Positions 10,653 to 20,871 of a stretch of DNA of 64,000 bases are shown one piece after another. The notes beneath the pieces were generated by a model that saw only the letters and a list, made by a program, of their open reading frames with translations, was not told the DNA's origin and made no database searches. The DNA comes from Blattamonas nauphoetae (Eukaryota; Preaxostyla; Oxymonadida). The stretch covers positions 1-64,000 of the forward strand of contig JARBJD010000097.1 of assembly GCA_033064195.1 (NCBI GenBank), read 5' to 3'. The stretch's first letter is position 1. Each line of letters starts with the position of its first letter. A program made the position numbers and the translations under genes.

Positions 10653-12617
10653 TCATGATACCCAACTGCCTAGATGTGGTGGTGGTCTTCGTACTCGTGA
10701 AGATGGAGGCCTTGGCGCCACGAGACCCGAAGATGGCTCCTCAAAATCAGAATCATCATGAAACTGAGTATTATCCATTCGTTTTCGTTTCTGAGGCGAC
10801 GAGATCTCGTTAGAATCCCAAATGTCTGTGGCTGACGCATTGTATTTTGATTCGTTCCTCATTTTGCTGTGCTTGATTGGACTCTGGTTGAGAAATCGTC
10901 GTTCAATTGTTTCAAGATGGGTTGGACCTGTTTCGATTTCATATGATGGTGCAACTGAATGATACTGTTTTCTGCCTTCTTTCGGTACCATGCTGGCCTC
11001 TGCACATTGGAGTGTGTCCCATTGTGGTGAGTCGTCGGTCTACAGTCCTGTTGCTTCAATTCTTCTGTTTTGTTGGCGATAATTTAAATAGTACATCATT
11101 CCATCTATTTCAAGGGTTGGGATGGCTGTAGGTTCAGGAGGATGGAAGGAGATGAATTTATGAGAATGATCGAGAAATCCTTGCTCTTGGAGAGAAGTTC
11201 AAAAGTGAATGAGCTGAGGAACCGTTGTGATTGTTTGGGTTCCAATGTGGTTATTGACTGATCCTGTTAGATCTGCGAAACTGGAATCGCCAGGGTTTTT
11301 CCCATGACATTCTAAGAAGGAATGCAAACTTGTTTCCTTCCCTTTTGCGGTCGATGAGTTTTGAGAGAGGATCTGGTGAGCGATTACTTTATTCCGAAAA
11401 TGCGACCCTGTGTCTGAGAATCAATGGAACTTTATGGCACTTTGGAATTGGGGATGTTGAGAGATTGATTGAATGACGTGATGTACGAAAAAAAGAGTCA
11501 TGGTTGAGATTTACAGACAAGTGATGGGTTCGATCTGACTTGATTTGTCCTTCGTCGACATAGTAGACAATGAGACAGAGATGTGTGATCTCCTGGAAGG
11601 AGTAGAACTCTCGATTGACTTGGGTTTGTCTTCGTGCTAATTTCCAGTTTTCTTTGAAGTCTGCCCGAATCCAGACCTCTCCTTCCCCAAGAGTTGACGT
11701 CAGCCGTTTGAACAATGTCCGCTGGACGTCTGCTTGTTGTCGATGAATGACCAACAAATCAAGTTCTTTTTGCAACTCATCGGGTATGATCTTCTGTCCT
11801 TTTAGATATTGATCAACAATTTTTTCCAAATCCTGCAGTCTTTCGCACTTCCCACATTGATCTGTTCGACGTTTCGCCCGACGGATCGGTGCGACCATTT
11901 TATAGAAGAAGCTCCGCGATATATGGATCTCGGGATGATCGATGGCAAAACTTCGAAACAAACTCCTTTTCGTGTCAATGTGTGTCCTCCTCTCCCAGAC
12001 CAAAACTTGCGAATTGAAAGGAGTGGCAACCCCCTCCACAGAAAAATCGATCATCTGTCCAGTTTCTTCACAAGCAAACGGGTGACTTTCCCGATACGGC
12101 GGCGTAGGGGAAAGGAGTTGTGCTGCACTGCATTCACTCGTGTGCGCGTAGACACAGTCAAAGATGATTTCTCGATTCTGAGGTGGGATGGAATATGGAT
12201 TCGAGATGCGGAGCTCAGATTTTGTTCTGTAGGAACGATCACGTCGGATACGTAGAGGTTGTCGCAGTTCATTGTCAGGAAAGGAGAATCCATGTTCTCT
12301 CATTCGTTTCGGGGACCAGAATAGAAGGAGCGCGGCTATGAAGTTAATGTGCGAATGCTGATCCATCGATCCATATTGACATGAAAACTCCCGCAACATC
12401 AGCTACTCACGAGCTAAGCATGAATGTCAGACTGAAGATAAGGAGGACATACAAGAATAATTTCCAAGGACTTCATCTCGTACGAGAATGCCCAAATCGA
12501 AGTCAAAGAGGAAAAATCTGAACAATTCGGTAGTTGAGTCGCGACATGTCTCGTTGATAATTTGGACGATTTTTTTGCACAATGAAAAGTGTTCTCACGG
12601 TTTAAGTTCAACAGCAA
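10653..12617 (-). pseudogene. 'FKENW' D-D-E-like transposase, copy A, most complete
   Basis: Order on the minus strand: N-terminal helical part (about 12617-12400, frame-broken); 'RQPLRIRRDRS'; 'AKRRTDQCGKCERLQ' with a CxxC pair; 'WIRADFKENWKLARR' (candidate first Asp); 'LSVNLNHDSFF'; then, after a frame change at about 11470, 'DTGSHFRNKVI' (candidate second Asp) and 'FLECHGKNPGDSSFADLTG' (candidate catalytic Glu); then an acidic/basic tail to 10653. Spacing and order fit an RNase-H-fold D-D-E transposase, but I cannot place it in a named superfamily. A few stops and at least one frameshift make this copy inactive. The large open part 11389-12399 (336 residues) is well preserved, so its decay is fairly recent. 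Confidence 0.6.
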
Positions 12618-12783
12618 CTGAGGGGTGACTAAGTGACAGATCGACTCTCAAAAATCTAGACGAATCAGTCTGCTTTCTAATCCCGGGTACGTTCGTCTTC
12701 TCAATGTTTGTCTCTATTTCTGATACCAATGATTTTTCAGTAGTGTCGTGAATAAAGAATTTTTAAACCATATTTTCGAATTG

Positions 12784-13763
12784 CTACTTCGATTTCTTGT
12801 TCCTTGGAACAAGACAACTCTCCCCAAACTCAGTTGAGGTCTGTCTTTTTTGTTTTGTTATCGTTTGCTGCTGAGCTTGCTTGTTGTCACTTTCTATCTG
12901 TTCAACTATTCTGGAAAACCTTTGATCATTCACTCTTGGAAGTATCTTTGACCCAGAAGTATGGACTTCGATGCCGGCCGCTCTTACTGCACTCACAATC
13001 TGGATTGGGGTCGCAACCTGTTGAAACGCGCACACTGCCTTCGCTACAACAACAGAAAAAGTTTTGTCCGATCGTATCGATCTCAACTCATTAAGTCGCC
13101 TCTTCCACAGTCCATAGATCCCAACATCGAGAGGTTGAAGGACATGTGTCGAGTTGGGAGCAAAACAAAAGAGTATGATGTTTTGATTTCTCATGATCTC
13201 CTTGATTTTTTCAGTTTTGTGTATCGAGCACCCATCTACGAGCAAGAGAGCGGGCTTGATTGGCGTATCTTCACCGACACGTTTTGTTTGGATGGAGGGC
13301 AACAGGACAAGACGAAGATAGTCACAAAAAAGCTCATCATTAATCCATTGGGACGAATTGTGATGGATCATGCAGTCTCGGTTGGTTTGAACTCCATGTA
13401 CTTGCATTTATTCAGCATTGACTATCCCTGCAGTAACAATAAAGGGACGTAGTGTGGACCCATCAATACCATAAAGTGTGGAATTTTCTGAAGCAAAGAT
13501 GCGAGATCGTGTTTATATCTCCAGATTTGGTCTGGGTTCGCTATCATTCTTGTTTTTTCACTTGCCTTATATTTGTACTTGCTAATTGTTGATATGTGCC
13601 GCTCACAAAAATGTGTAGCCCACGATCTACTCACTTTTTCTCCTGCTTCTTTTTCAGCTCTCATTCGAAGATCGGTTATTGTCCAGGGATTTCCAAGGTT
13701 GAAATCCCGAATAAGATCTGCGACAATCACATCTTCTTGCTCGTGATCTGATGCTTTTCTCAT
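12784..13763 (-). pseudogene. pogo/Tigger-like DDE_1 transposase
   Basis: An N-terminal piece (13422-13763) contains 'VSRSWATHFCERH', like the CENPB/Tc5-type helix-turn-helix. The catalytic part (12784-13407) contains 'PALLLVDGCSIHKTEKIKEI' and 'APNSTHVLQPLDVGIYGLWK', the two diagnostic DDE_1 blocks, and ends in a basic tail. A frameshift near 13490 and an in-frame TAA between 'AGIVNAE' and 'MQVHGV' separate the halves. It is the intact-order homologue of the deleted copy at 3167-3790, though about half the residues differ. It sits between copies A and B of the FKENW family, all on the same strand. Confidence 0.75.
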
Positions 13764-13823
13764 TATAAACCATCTGAGTGATTTTACCCGTCATGTCGGA
13801 TTGATCCAAGCGGACCTTGGATA

Positions 13824-14316
13824 TCATATTGAGAATTTTTCAACATAAAAACGAGTTCTATAAACAAACAGTGTGAAATGAGAACACTTTGTATGAATCT
13901 GAATCATCGGACGACCATGATCGTCGTCGATGATGATGAGAGCTCTTTTGGGGTTCTGTCGGTCTTGATTGATGACCAAGGAGTTTATCCAGCCAGATCT
14001 GCTTCTTTTCTTCTGGTGTGAGTTCGTACGGTATGTTTCTGCCCTTTCTTCCTGGAAAAGTTGACAATCAAAAAAAGAAACCACAATTCCTTGGACTTCG
14101 TCTCTCTCTACACTCTCTTGCTTTTTCCTTCAGGGGTGATCGTTCATGTTGTCGATTCTCGAACAATCGAAGTGTTCTCTCATTTGTCGCGACTTGGAAT
14201 GGCGGTTCGACTGATGGGAACGAACGTTCTTGTTTCGTTCGAAGTTTTGTTTCATCATTGTAAGCAAGGATATCCCAGTCTTCAAGATCATTCGATGCAA
14301 TCCCGATCCCGTGCTT
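13824..14316 (-). other. Unrecognised coding-like segment
   Basis: On the minus strand an open stretch reads 'SNDLEDWDILAYNDETKL' (about 14310-14170). It is followed by a possible 62-base GT-AG intron (donor GTGTAGAG, acceptor TTTTCCAG near 14055) and then 'YELTPEEKKQIWLDKLLG' with a Ser/His/Arg-rich tail closing near 13860. It directly follows transposase copy B, so it could be the tail of that element or the end of a host gene cut by it. I do not recognise the protein. Confidence 0.3.
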
Positions 14317-15475
14317 TTATTTGTTGTGGAGATCATCGGAGGTAGGATTCAACAATCGGTTGAGAACGATCTTGTTTCTGAAATGAGTACCTGAATCAAA
14401 GACAAACACAATTTTGGAGGCTGAAACGAATGGTTCTGTCCTGAGGAGATGGTTTAAAAGCGAGACAACAAAGAATCCATCGTGGTTTAGGATTTCGGAA
14501 AAATAGTGAGTCAGATCTTGGTTTATTTCTCCGTTGACATTTGTATGAATGGAAACGCCAAGGTGTGATATTTGTTGGTATTTCTTATCCTCTTTGCTGC
14601 TTTGTGTGTTCCGAAGAAGCAACATCCAGTTCTCTTTAAAGTCAAGGAAACATACAACTTCATTGGCTTTACAATTCTGCACCTCCTCTTCAATTGCTTT
14701 CCTCTGCTTTGTGTCTTTGTTGTTTTTCCAACTTGACTTTTTGGAGGTAGTTCAATCGATCGCAACGGATACACACGTCTGTTCGACGTTTTGCTCTCTT
14801 GATTGTTTTTGTACCTTTCCGAAAGATGCCGATCTTGATGGGACTCTCTGGGTGATCGTGTTTGAAATCACTGAATAGGTTTGCTTTTGTTGTATGAATA
14901 CTTCTCCTCTCCAAGATCCACTGACGAGAAGTGAAGGGAGAGAAGTGTGAAGCGATTGGCTTCGTCGGAAGTTCTGTTGAGGGCCCAAACCATCGAAGGC
15001 ACTCCTCAAACGATGGTTTAGAGAGAACCAGCTGAGAATCACACGACTCACTCGTGTTCCCCACAATCCACTTGAACAAGACGACAAAATCTGAACAAGA
15101 ATAGACCCGAGCCTGTGGAGGAGTAGCTTTAAAAACAGGTGAGTATTTTCCCTCTTTCTTGAGTCGTTGAGGTTGACGATAGCTCGTATCGTTCTGTGGA
15201 AATCCCACTTGTTTTAGATCTGAAATTGTCCAGCGATGTAGCAGACGCTGAAGGAGAACTACTCGATCGTGCTGACACATCACTTTGTATGCTTCTGACA
15301 ATTCCAGCAAGAGCAACCACTCTTTCTCTGTAAGATTAGGGTGTGAATGAGCAAAAAAGCAACCTTTGTATTTGAGAAAAATTTCTTCACGAATCTGTTG
15401 ACCCCACTTTGTGTCCTGTAGAATATGATGAAATATCCTATGGTAATCATCACCCAGTTTTGTTCTTGCCGTCTT
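14317..15475 (-). pseudogene. 'FKENW' D-D-E-like transposase, copy B
   Basis: The N-terminal helical part starts near 15475 ('KLGDDYHRIFHHILQDTKW') and shifts frame before 'LLLELSEAYKVMCQ'. The 208-residue frame 14690-15316 then carries 'YRQPQRLKKEGKYSP' and 'AKRRTDVCIRCDRL' (CxxC). The 121-residue frame 14317-14682 carries 'VVCFLDFKENWMLLLR', 'EILNHDGFFV' and 'IVFVFDSGTHFRNKIV'. The Glu block seen in copy A is missing, as the copy ends soon after the second Asp block. Two frameshifts are visible. Same family and strand as copy A, 2 kb away. Confidence 0.6.
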
Positions 15476-15941
15476 CTAAATAATTTCAGACAAATATGAT
15501 CTTTCGGATATCGACAATTTGACAAAGGAGGATGTCATCGATCTCCCCCATAATTATGGTGATCTGACACTTCCAAAAAAATGACCCATCTGATGAGTGG
15601 AGCATCCTTGATCGCACCAAGTAGTTTTATCTCATCGAGAAGGCGTTGTATTTCCTTTTGTTCGAAATAGCTTGAAAGGATAGATTCAAACTTCAGAGAA
15701 TCGAATTGGCGAGTTAGAGTCATTGTGATAAAATGAACAGATGATGTTGCCAATACATCGAAACCAACTCGTTCGATTCCCACCGAGCACAACTTTTTTT
15801 TGACCACAACTTTAAGATTTTTGGCCCACAAAGTCCATTATTGCTACTAGTCATCTCAGATTGGGTCTCATTTACTTGGGTGGTGACCAATACTATTTGT
15901 TGTGGTTTCGATCAAAATACTTTAATTTCAGTCATTGTTCA
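15476..15941. other. No gene seen
   Basis: Contains a 98-residue minus-strand frame (15535-15831) that I do not recognise, and the 5' flank of the next gene. A TTTCAG at about 15930 just before its start could be a splice acceptor of an upstream exon. Confidence 0.35.
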
Positions 15942-16967
15942 ATGCCAACCAAATGCAAAAACGACCAGCACCGTGACAATCCTCCGCTATTTCTGGAATT
16001 CAATCCAGACAACATCAGATCTGTAACACTTGGATCACAACCGTTCATGTCACTTGTTGCATTTGTGAAGGAAGGAAATAATCTGGATCACCATGCAGCA
16101 ACACAAGCACGTGTTCTTCTGAACAGGTTTCGACCGAGAGACGATGGTCCATTCACCGCTAACACATTTCTCTTTGATCTTGTTCCAACACCCGATGGCT
16201 CTTGTTCTGGCTTCACCGAGTCAATTATTCTGCTCATCACATCGTCCAATGAGGACCTTGTCATAGCAACATGGCATCTTCTGGATTCAATCGTCACCTT
16301 CGCAACTCCGCAGGGTCGCTTAGCTTTTCTTGCTTCTGGGTTCTTTTCTCTCCTCCCACCAGCATTTTACAAGCAGGAACTTCATATATCCACATATACT
16401 TCGTGTTTGATTCAAATCGTGAGTCATTTCATTTCGAATTTACATTATCTTCCACGGAGAAGCATCGTCAATGAAAGACTGCGGACAAGGCACTCATTCG
16501 AAGAGATCGTCATGGACAAGTTTATCCGTCCAATCGAACCCTTTGTGGACATGATGTGCAAGATCAGACGCCGATTCTACAATTCTGGACGATTCTTGGA
16601 TTGGTCAGATTTCTTTGGAAAGATGATCGAATTCTCTCCTTACGTGGAACCGATCACCCAGCTCGTGGTGTCGTCCTCAGTTACTCTGGCATACACAGAC
16701 AGCCTTCCTTTCGTTGAATCTGACAGAGCAATCGACTTTCTTCTCCGTGGTCTACCGAGATTGTCCCGCGTATGGAGGACGAATGAGCCAGATATTCTGA
16801 ATCGTGAACAACAAATTATGGCCAAACTGCGCGAGGAGGGCATTTCGGACGAGATTGAGCTTCTTTTCCAATGCAGGCTTTTGGATCAGGACGAAGTGAT
16901 TCATTTCTTCCGATTCGGAAACAGTATCCGCTTCTTGGGCAGGAATGCTCCCGATTGGGGTGGATGA
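15942..16967 (+). CDS. Divergent member of the oxymonad armadillo-like family
   Basis: About 341 residues from the chosen ATG at 15942; the frame is open from 15861, but the earlier part looks unlike the family. The layout follows the armadillo-like proteins at 35898-36962 and 38109-39182: an alpha-helical core 'SNEDLVIATWHLLDSI' matching 'NQAITTAAMEMLDSL', 'FIRPIEPFVDMMCKIRRRF' matching 'VVVPSAQYICHLCMNRF', and 'KLREEGISDEIELLF' matching 'MLRMEGIEDVLEE'. The protein is probably a soluble all-helical repeat scaffold; its function is unknown. It lacks the family's usual 'WNNLQGMN' ending and ends 'RNAPDWGG'. No intron is needed. Family assignment comes from pattern and from memory of Blattamonas proteins. 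Confidence 0.7.
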   Translation: MPTKCKNDQHRDNPPLFLEFNPDNIRSVTLGSQPFMSLVAFVKEGNNLDHHAATQARVLLNRFRPRDDGPFTANTFLFDLVPTPDGSCSGFTESIILLITSSNEDLVIATWHLLDSIVTFATPQGRLAFLASGFFSLLPPAFYKQELHISTYTSCLIQIVSHFISNLHYLPRRSIVNERLRTRHSFEEIVMDKFIRPIEPFVDMMCKIRRRFYNSGRFLDWSDFFGKMIEFSPYVEPITQLVVSSSVTLAYTDSLPFVESDRAIDFLLRGLPRLSRVWRTNEPDILNREQQIMAKLREEGISDEIELLFQCRLLDQDEVIHFFRFGNSIRFLGRNAPDWGG

Positions 16968-17541
16968 AGAAGGTGAATTATCTCTCACACATTCTTCACA
17001 ACCCGATTTGATGTTTCCATACTTCGTCACAATCGTCATTCACAACTTTAAGCAATTTACATCTTTTTTCACTCTCTGCGTCATCTTTCATGCCACACTC
17101 AACTCCCGTCACTGTGTTGTTTGATTATTTTAGAGTGACCAGGTGAGAAAACAAATTATTGCCAAAGATGACAGTTAACCAAGAGAACTACGACGCCAAT
17201 GAAAGACGTCCGAGATTCGAAATGAAGTGGGGGAATCCACTGCGGATGGTCGGTCACAATCAGTATCCCACTCATCGACTGAAGAAGCGCTTTCGAGGAA
17301 CCAGAAGACAGAACGAACGAGAGACGGACGAGATAAAGCCGATGGTTGTCATTCACTGGAGAGTGACGGACTTGAGCACAAAAAATCACGTTCAAAACTC
17401 TCTTCACATGAAATGAACTGAGAATCCAGGCACGCAGTTTTCAATCCACACCCGTCATGGGGTTGTTGAAACCGAGAGAGCTTAACAAGATAACCATGCT
17501 GTCTGAGACAACAAAATAAAACTAAAAAAAGATGAGATGAA
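16968..17541. other. Intergenic between convergent genes
   Basis: Short basic frames on the plus strand (17159-17416) are not recognised. Contains the 3' flanks of the armadillo-like gene and of the calpain gene. Confidence 0.4.
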
Positions 17542-20500
17542 TCATTGCTTTTGAAAAACGGTCAGTGGCTTGTCAGACCACATAAAACAAACAAAATACA
17601 CTGGATATTCAGGGGTGACCGTTGTCCGTAGCATATACTCCCCTGGCTCCAGATTGCCTCCTCCACACGGCGAGCTCGCTTTCATCTCCTTCGTGTTCTT
17701 CATATTCCCAAAAGGAAGTTCCTGAGTACCCTGGAAGGACGAAGGGACTTGCACAGTCCTCGAGTTCCCACAATAATCAGGCTCGAAATAAATGGTGTAG
17801 TTCGGCCACGGTGTTTTCGTCTGTTCAACAACACTCTCCAACGTCGGAGATTCAGGATCAACATCTCGTTTGTAGATACGTGTCGTCGGGGCTATGCTAT
17901 CGCGGCTGTCCGAAATGAAAATGTACTGCCACGCGATTTCTGTTGTCTGTGTGATTCTGATTCCTGCGTGGAATGGATAATCCTTGTTCACACACCCGTG
18001 CAAGAAAAGAGTGTATGGGAACGTTTTCCATTCTTCTTTCAGCCTTTCTATTTTGACAGTGTAGTCGTTCGGTGCACAGATCGACATTTTATACGACCCA
18101 AAATAGTTCGGATGATCAAGCGTCGGAGAGATAAGGAGAAGGATATCGATCCGTGGGCTCAGTGTCAGTGTCACCGGGAAGAAGCGAAGGGCATATTCCT
18201 TGTACGGATCTCCAGTGAATTGCCAGGAACCACGCGGATTGTTTGTGGACCGCTGGTTGTGTTCCCATCTCGCAGGCTCTGGCGAGTAAGTCCCATGTTG
18301 AACAGCCATTGGCGTGTTTGGATCGGATTGGAAAACAAGACGGAGTTTGTCAAAATCCGAGTCGAAATACATTCCATTCACAACTTCCTCAACGAGAGGC
18401 TTCTTTCGAGGGGCTCCCGGGTTGTTAGGAAGGAGAGAAACACAATACTGCGATGAGAAGAAGGATGAAGTTGCATGAAAGAATGGAATTAGCGAAGGAG
18501 GTAGAATTTTGTCCATGGCAGGGCGTGTTGATGTGGGTGATGAAAGATATGTAACAAATTGGGATTTCGGTCGATCAGGACGAGCAGAAAGGTTGATAAA
18601 CGGAGCAGCATAAATTGCAGTTTCATACATGAGCGGCGTAGGCTCCCATTTATCAACCAAAAATGCATCTGATTTTGCGAGCCCAGGTTTGACATTTTCC
18701 GCCAAAACAGGATCCGAAGAACATATATGCAAGAGGAACTCACAATCTCTGAGTTCGTCCCGCCTGATGTATGGAAGAACTGTGATGTATCCTTCAAACT
18801 CATTTGTGACATGGACCGCTTGAATATGGCCTTGCGTGACACTGATGTTGCCTAAGGCGTTGTAGTGCCAAGCACGTGGATGTTGGGGTCTGTTTGTGAT
18901 AGGATCTTGGTTATTTACGATGGTCGGCTGATGTGCATTGAGAACGAGTCCAAAAGTGAGTTCTGAGAAGTCAGGGAAATCATTACTATCTTTTGGAACT
19001 GGGAGATCCCCTTCCATCACAAATTGCTCGAGAATAAACCAAAACTTTTGTTTTTTCTGTTTGAAGACGAGGAATTGTGGACCTTGGAACGCGGTGAGTG
19101 ATTGTTCCTTCGATTGGATAGCAGCTGGCCAAACAATCGGGAAAGTTTGCTTGTGCGGAACAGACTGAGGAGAGAAGCTTACATAACAATTATCAAAGCA
19201 TTTCTTGGCATCATCGAAAGAAATGAAGAAGATTCCATCATCTTCTGCCAAAGCTGCTGTGACATCGTAATTAAGTTCTTTCTGCAATTCTTCTGTCCAG
19301 ACTGCTTTGTCCGTTGGAGAAAACGCTCCATTCCATCTGTCATGAGCCCATGGATTTTTGATTTTGAGGAGTTTTTTTCCATTCGACAGGACGAGAACAT
19401 CTACAATTGCATATGCATGATTATAAGCAAGCCCATTCGGCCCCGTTTTTTGTGATTTCCCCTTTTCATCTGCTGTGGATATCGTTGCGAGACATGTGTT
19501 CGATTTGTATCCTTCCAACAGCGTGTTCCAGTAGGAATCAGCTAACTTAGGCTCATCTTTGATTTTCCACGTGGTTCCCGGTATCCAATTCGCGAGAAAA
19601 GTAAGGTCTAGACTGCTTCTTGAGCCACTAAAATTGTATCCAGATCCTCGCATCTTTGTGTACGCTTTTTCGATGATACTGACCCAAAATTCTGTCCGGT
19701 CCATACTATAAGCAACAAGAAGTGATTTTGGTTTCTCTTTTGTCAGTTCCTTTGAGGCGGACCATTCGTAGACAGGAAAGAGGTCATCAACTTCAACTGC
19801 CCGCCATCCTCCGTTGAAGTAAAACTTGACAAAATAGTGACCAGAGGGATTGAAAACAGGTTCATTATTTTCATCTTGAGGATAGATAAGATGCTTGAGG
19901 TAGTTAATTCCGGTTCTTTCCAGATGGAGGGCGAGGAGTGAAAGAGAACAGCAGAACGAGCAATCACTGACGGAGGACTGATGCACATCAGAATATCGTG
20001 TTTTTGCGAAAATTTTGAGTTCATTGTCTGTTGCATCAACGATTTCCGCCGGTCGGAGCCACTTTCCGGTCTGAAAGTCGTCCGACGATGGAATTGGCGA
20101 TTTCCAGGGGTCTGTAAAGGGTTCAACTTCTAAGAGTGAGCTTTGTGCTCGTTGAAACACTTCATCAGTCCACAAGGGGAACGTTTCACGGTGGAAAACT
20201 TGATGCTTCTTGACGAGTTCCTCAACAATTCTTCGATTCCGTGTCTTCTCGTCTTCCTTCGGAGGTTTTGGGTTCCGGTGAGGACGATTAAAACCCTGTG
20301 AATCGTCATTGATTGGATTCATAGATTCATCACGTGGTGTTGAAAAACCTGAATTGGGGTTCAATCCAGGTGAGCCCATGACTGAATCAGGATTAATCAG
20401 TTCCGATCGACTGAAATCATCGATATTTTTACGATTAGTCGACTTGAATTGCAAATCTTCGACATCCGCAGTGGAGGACTTTTTCGGCTTTTTGCTGATG

Positions 20501-20580
20501 CAGCCGGGAGAAAGAACAATGATGACTGAAAGGAGAACAATTGTCGAGGTGATGATGATGACGATAGCGACAATGTTCAT
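17542..20580 (-). CDS. Membrane-anchored calpain-7-like cysteine protease
   Basis: 1012 residues without an intron. Residues 1-25 form a hydrophobic segment ('IVAIVIIITSTIVLLSVIIV') followed by lysines, so a signal anchor is likely. After a disordered linker, the CysPc protease domain spans about 155-470. The catalytic Cys lies in 'SVSDCSFCCSL', the His in 'YNHAYAIVDV' and the Asn in 'KIKNPWAHDRWNG'; the triad is intact. The 'SDCSF' form and 'EFWVSIIEKAYTKM' match calpain-7/PalB rather than classical calpains. The remaining 540 residues are beta-rich and resemble tandem calpain-type beta-sandwich (C2L/CBSW) domains. No EF-hands are visible. Calpain-7 relatives act with ESCRT-III in endosomal or pH signalling; the role here is inferred. 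The start is the first ATG before the membrane segment. Confidence 0.9.
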   Translation of the reverse strand: MNIVAIVIIITSTIVLLSVIIVLSPGCISKKPKKSSTADVEDLQFKSTNRKNIDDFSRSELINPDSVMGSPGLNPNSGFSTPRDESMNPINDDSQGFNRPHRNPKPPKEDEKTRNRRIVEELVKKHQVFHRETFPLWTDEVFQRAQSSLLEVEPFTDPWKSPIPSSDDFQTGKWLRPAEIVDATDNELKIFAKTRYSDVHQSSVSDCSFCCSLSLLALHLERTGINYLKHLIYPQDENNEPVFNPSGHYFVKFYFNGGWRAVEVDDLFPVYEWSASKELTKEKPKSLLVAYSMDRTEFWVSIIEKAYTKMRGSGYNFSGSRSSLDLTFLANWIPGTTWKIKDEPKLADSYWNTLLEGYKSNTCLATISTADEKGKSQKTGPNGLAYNHAYAIVDVLVLSNGKKLLKIKNPWAHDRWNGAFSPTDKAVWTEELQKELNYDVTAALAEDDGIFFISFDDAKKCFDNCYVSFSPQSVPHKQTFPIVWPAAIQSKEQSLTAFQGPQFLVFKQKKQKFWFILEQFVMEGDLPVPKDSNDFPDFSELTFGLVLNAHQPTIVNNQDPITNRPQHPRAWHYNALGNISVTQGHIQAVHVTNEFEGYITVLPYIRRDELRDCEFLLHICSSDPVLAENVKPGLAKSDAFLVDKWEPTPLMYETAIYAAPFINLSARPDRPKSQFVTYLSSPTSTRPAMDKILPPSLIPFFHATSSFFSSQYCVSLLPNNPGAPRKKPLVEEVVNGMYFDSDFDKLRLVFQSDPNTPMAVQHGTYSPEPARWEHNQRSTNNPRGSWQFTGDPYKEYALRFFPVTLTLSPRIDILLLISPTLDHPNYFGSYKMSICAPNDYTVKIERLKEEWKTFPYTLFLHGCVNKDYPFHAGIRITQTTEIAWQYIFISDSRDSIAPTTRIYKRDVDPESPTLESVVEQTKTPWPNYTIYFEPDYCGNSRTVQVPSSFQGTQELPFGNMKNTKEMKASSPCGGGNLEPGEYMLRTTVTPEYPVYFVCFMWSDKPLTVFQKQ

Positions 20581-20871
20581 GATGCTTAGACAAGATACGG
20601 TTCAAAACGTATCGAAAAATTAAGTGAGGGTGAGATCGAATGGACTCAGCTAATACTCAAATTATAAACATGAAAATACACAAAATTGGGACCTGTTCTC
20701 CGTTTGAATCAAAATTATGAGAAATGAAGAGATAATTCATAAAGAAGACAAAATGGGACTAGAGTCGTCGCTTCGAAGATTTAAACGCCAAAATGAGCGC
20801 TTCAGTGTCCTTGACAATCTGTTGCGATTGTTGCCGAAGATTTGGAGTATTTTGGCCCTTTCTGAAGAGAA

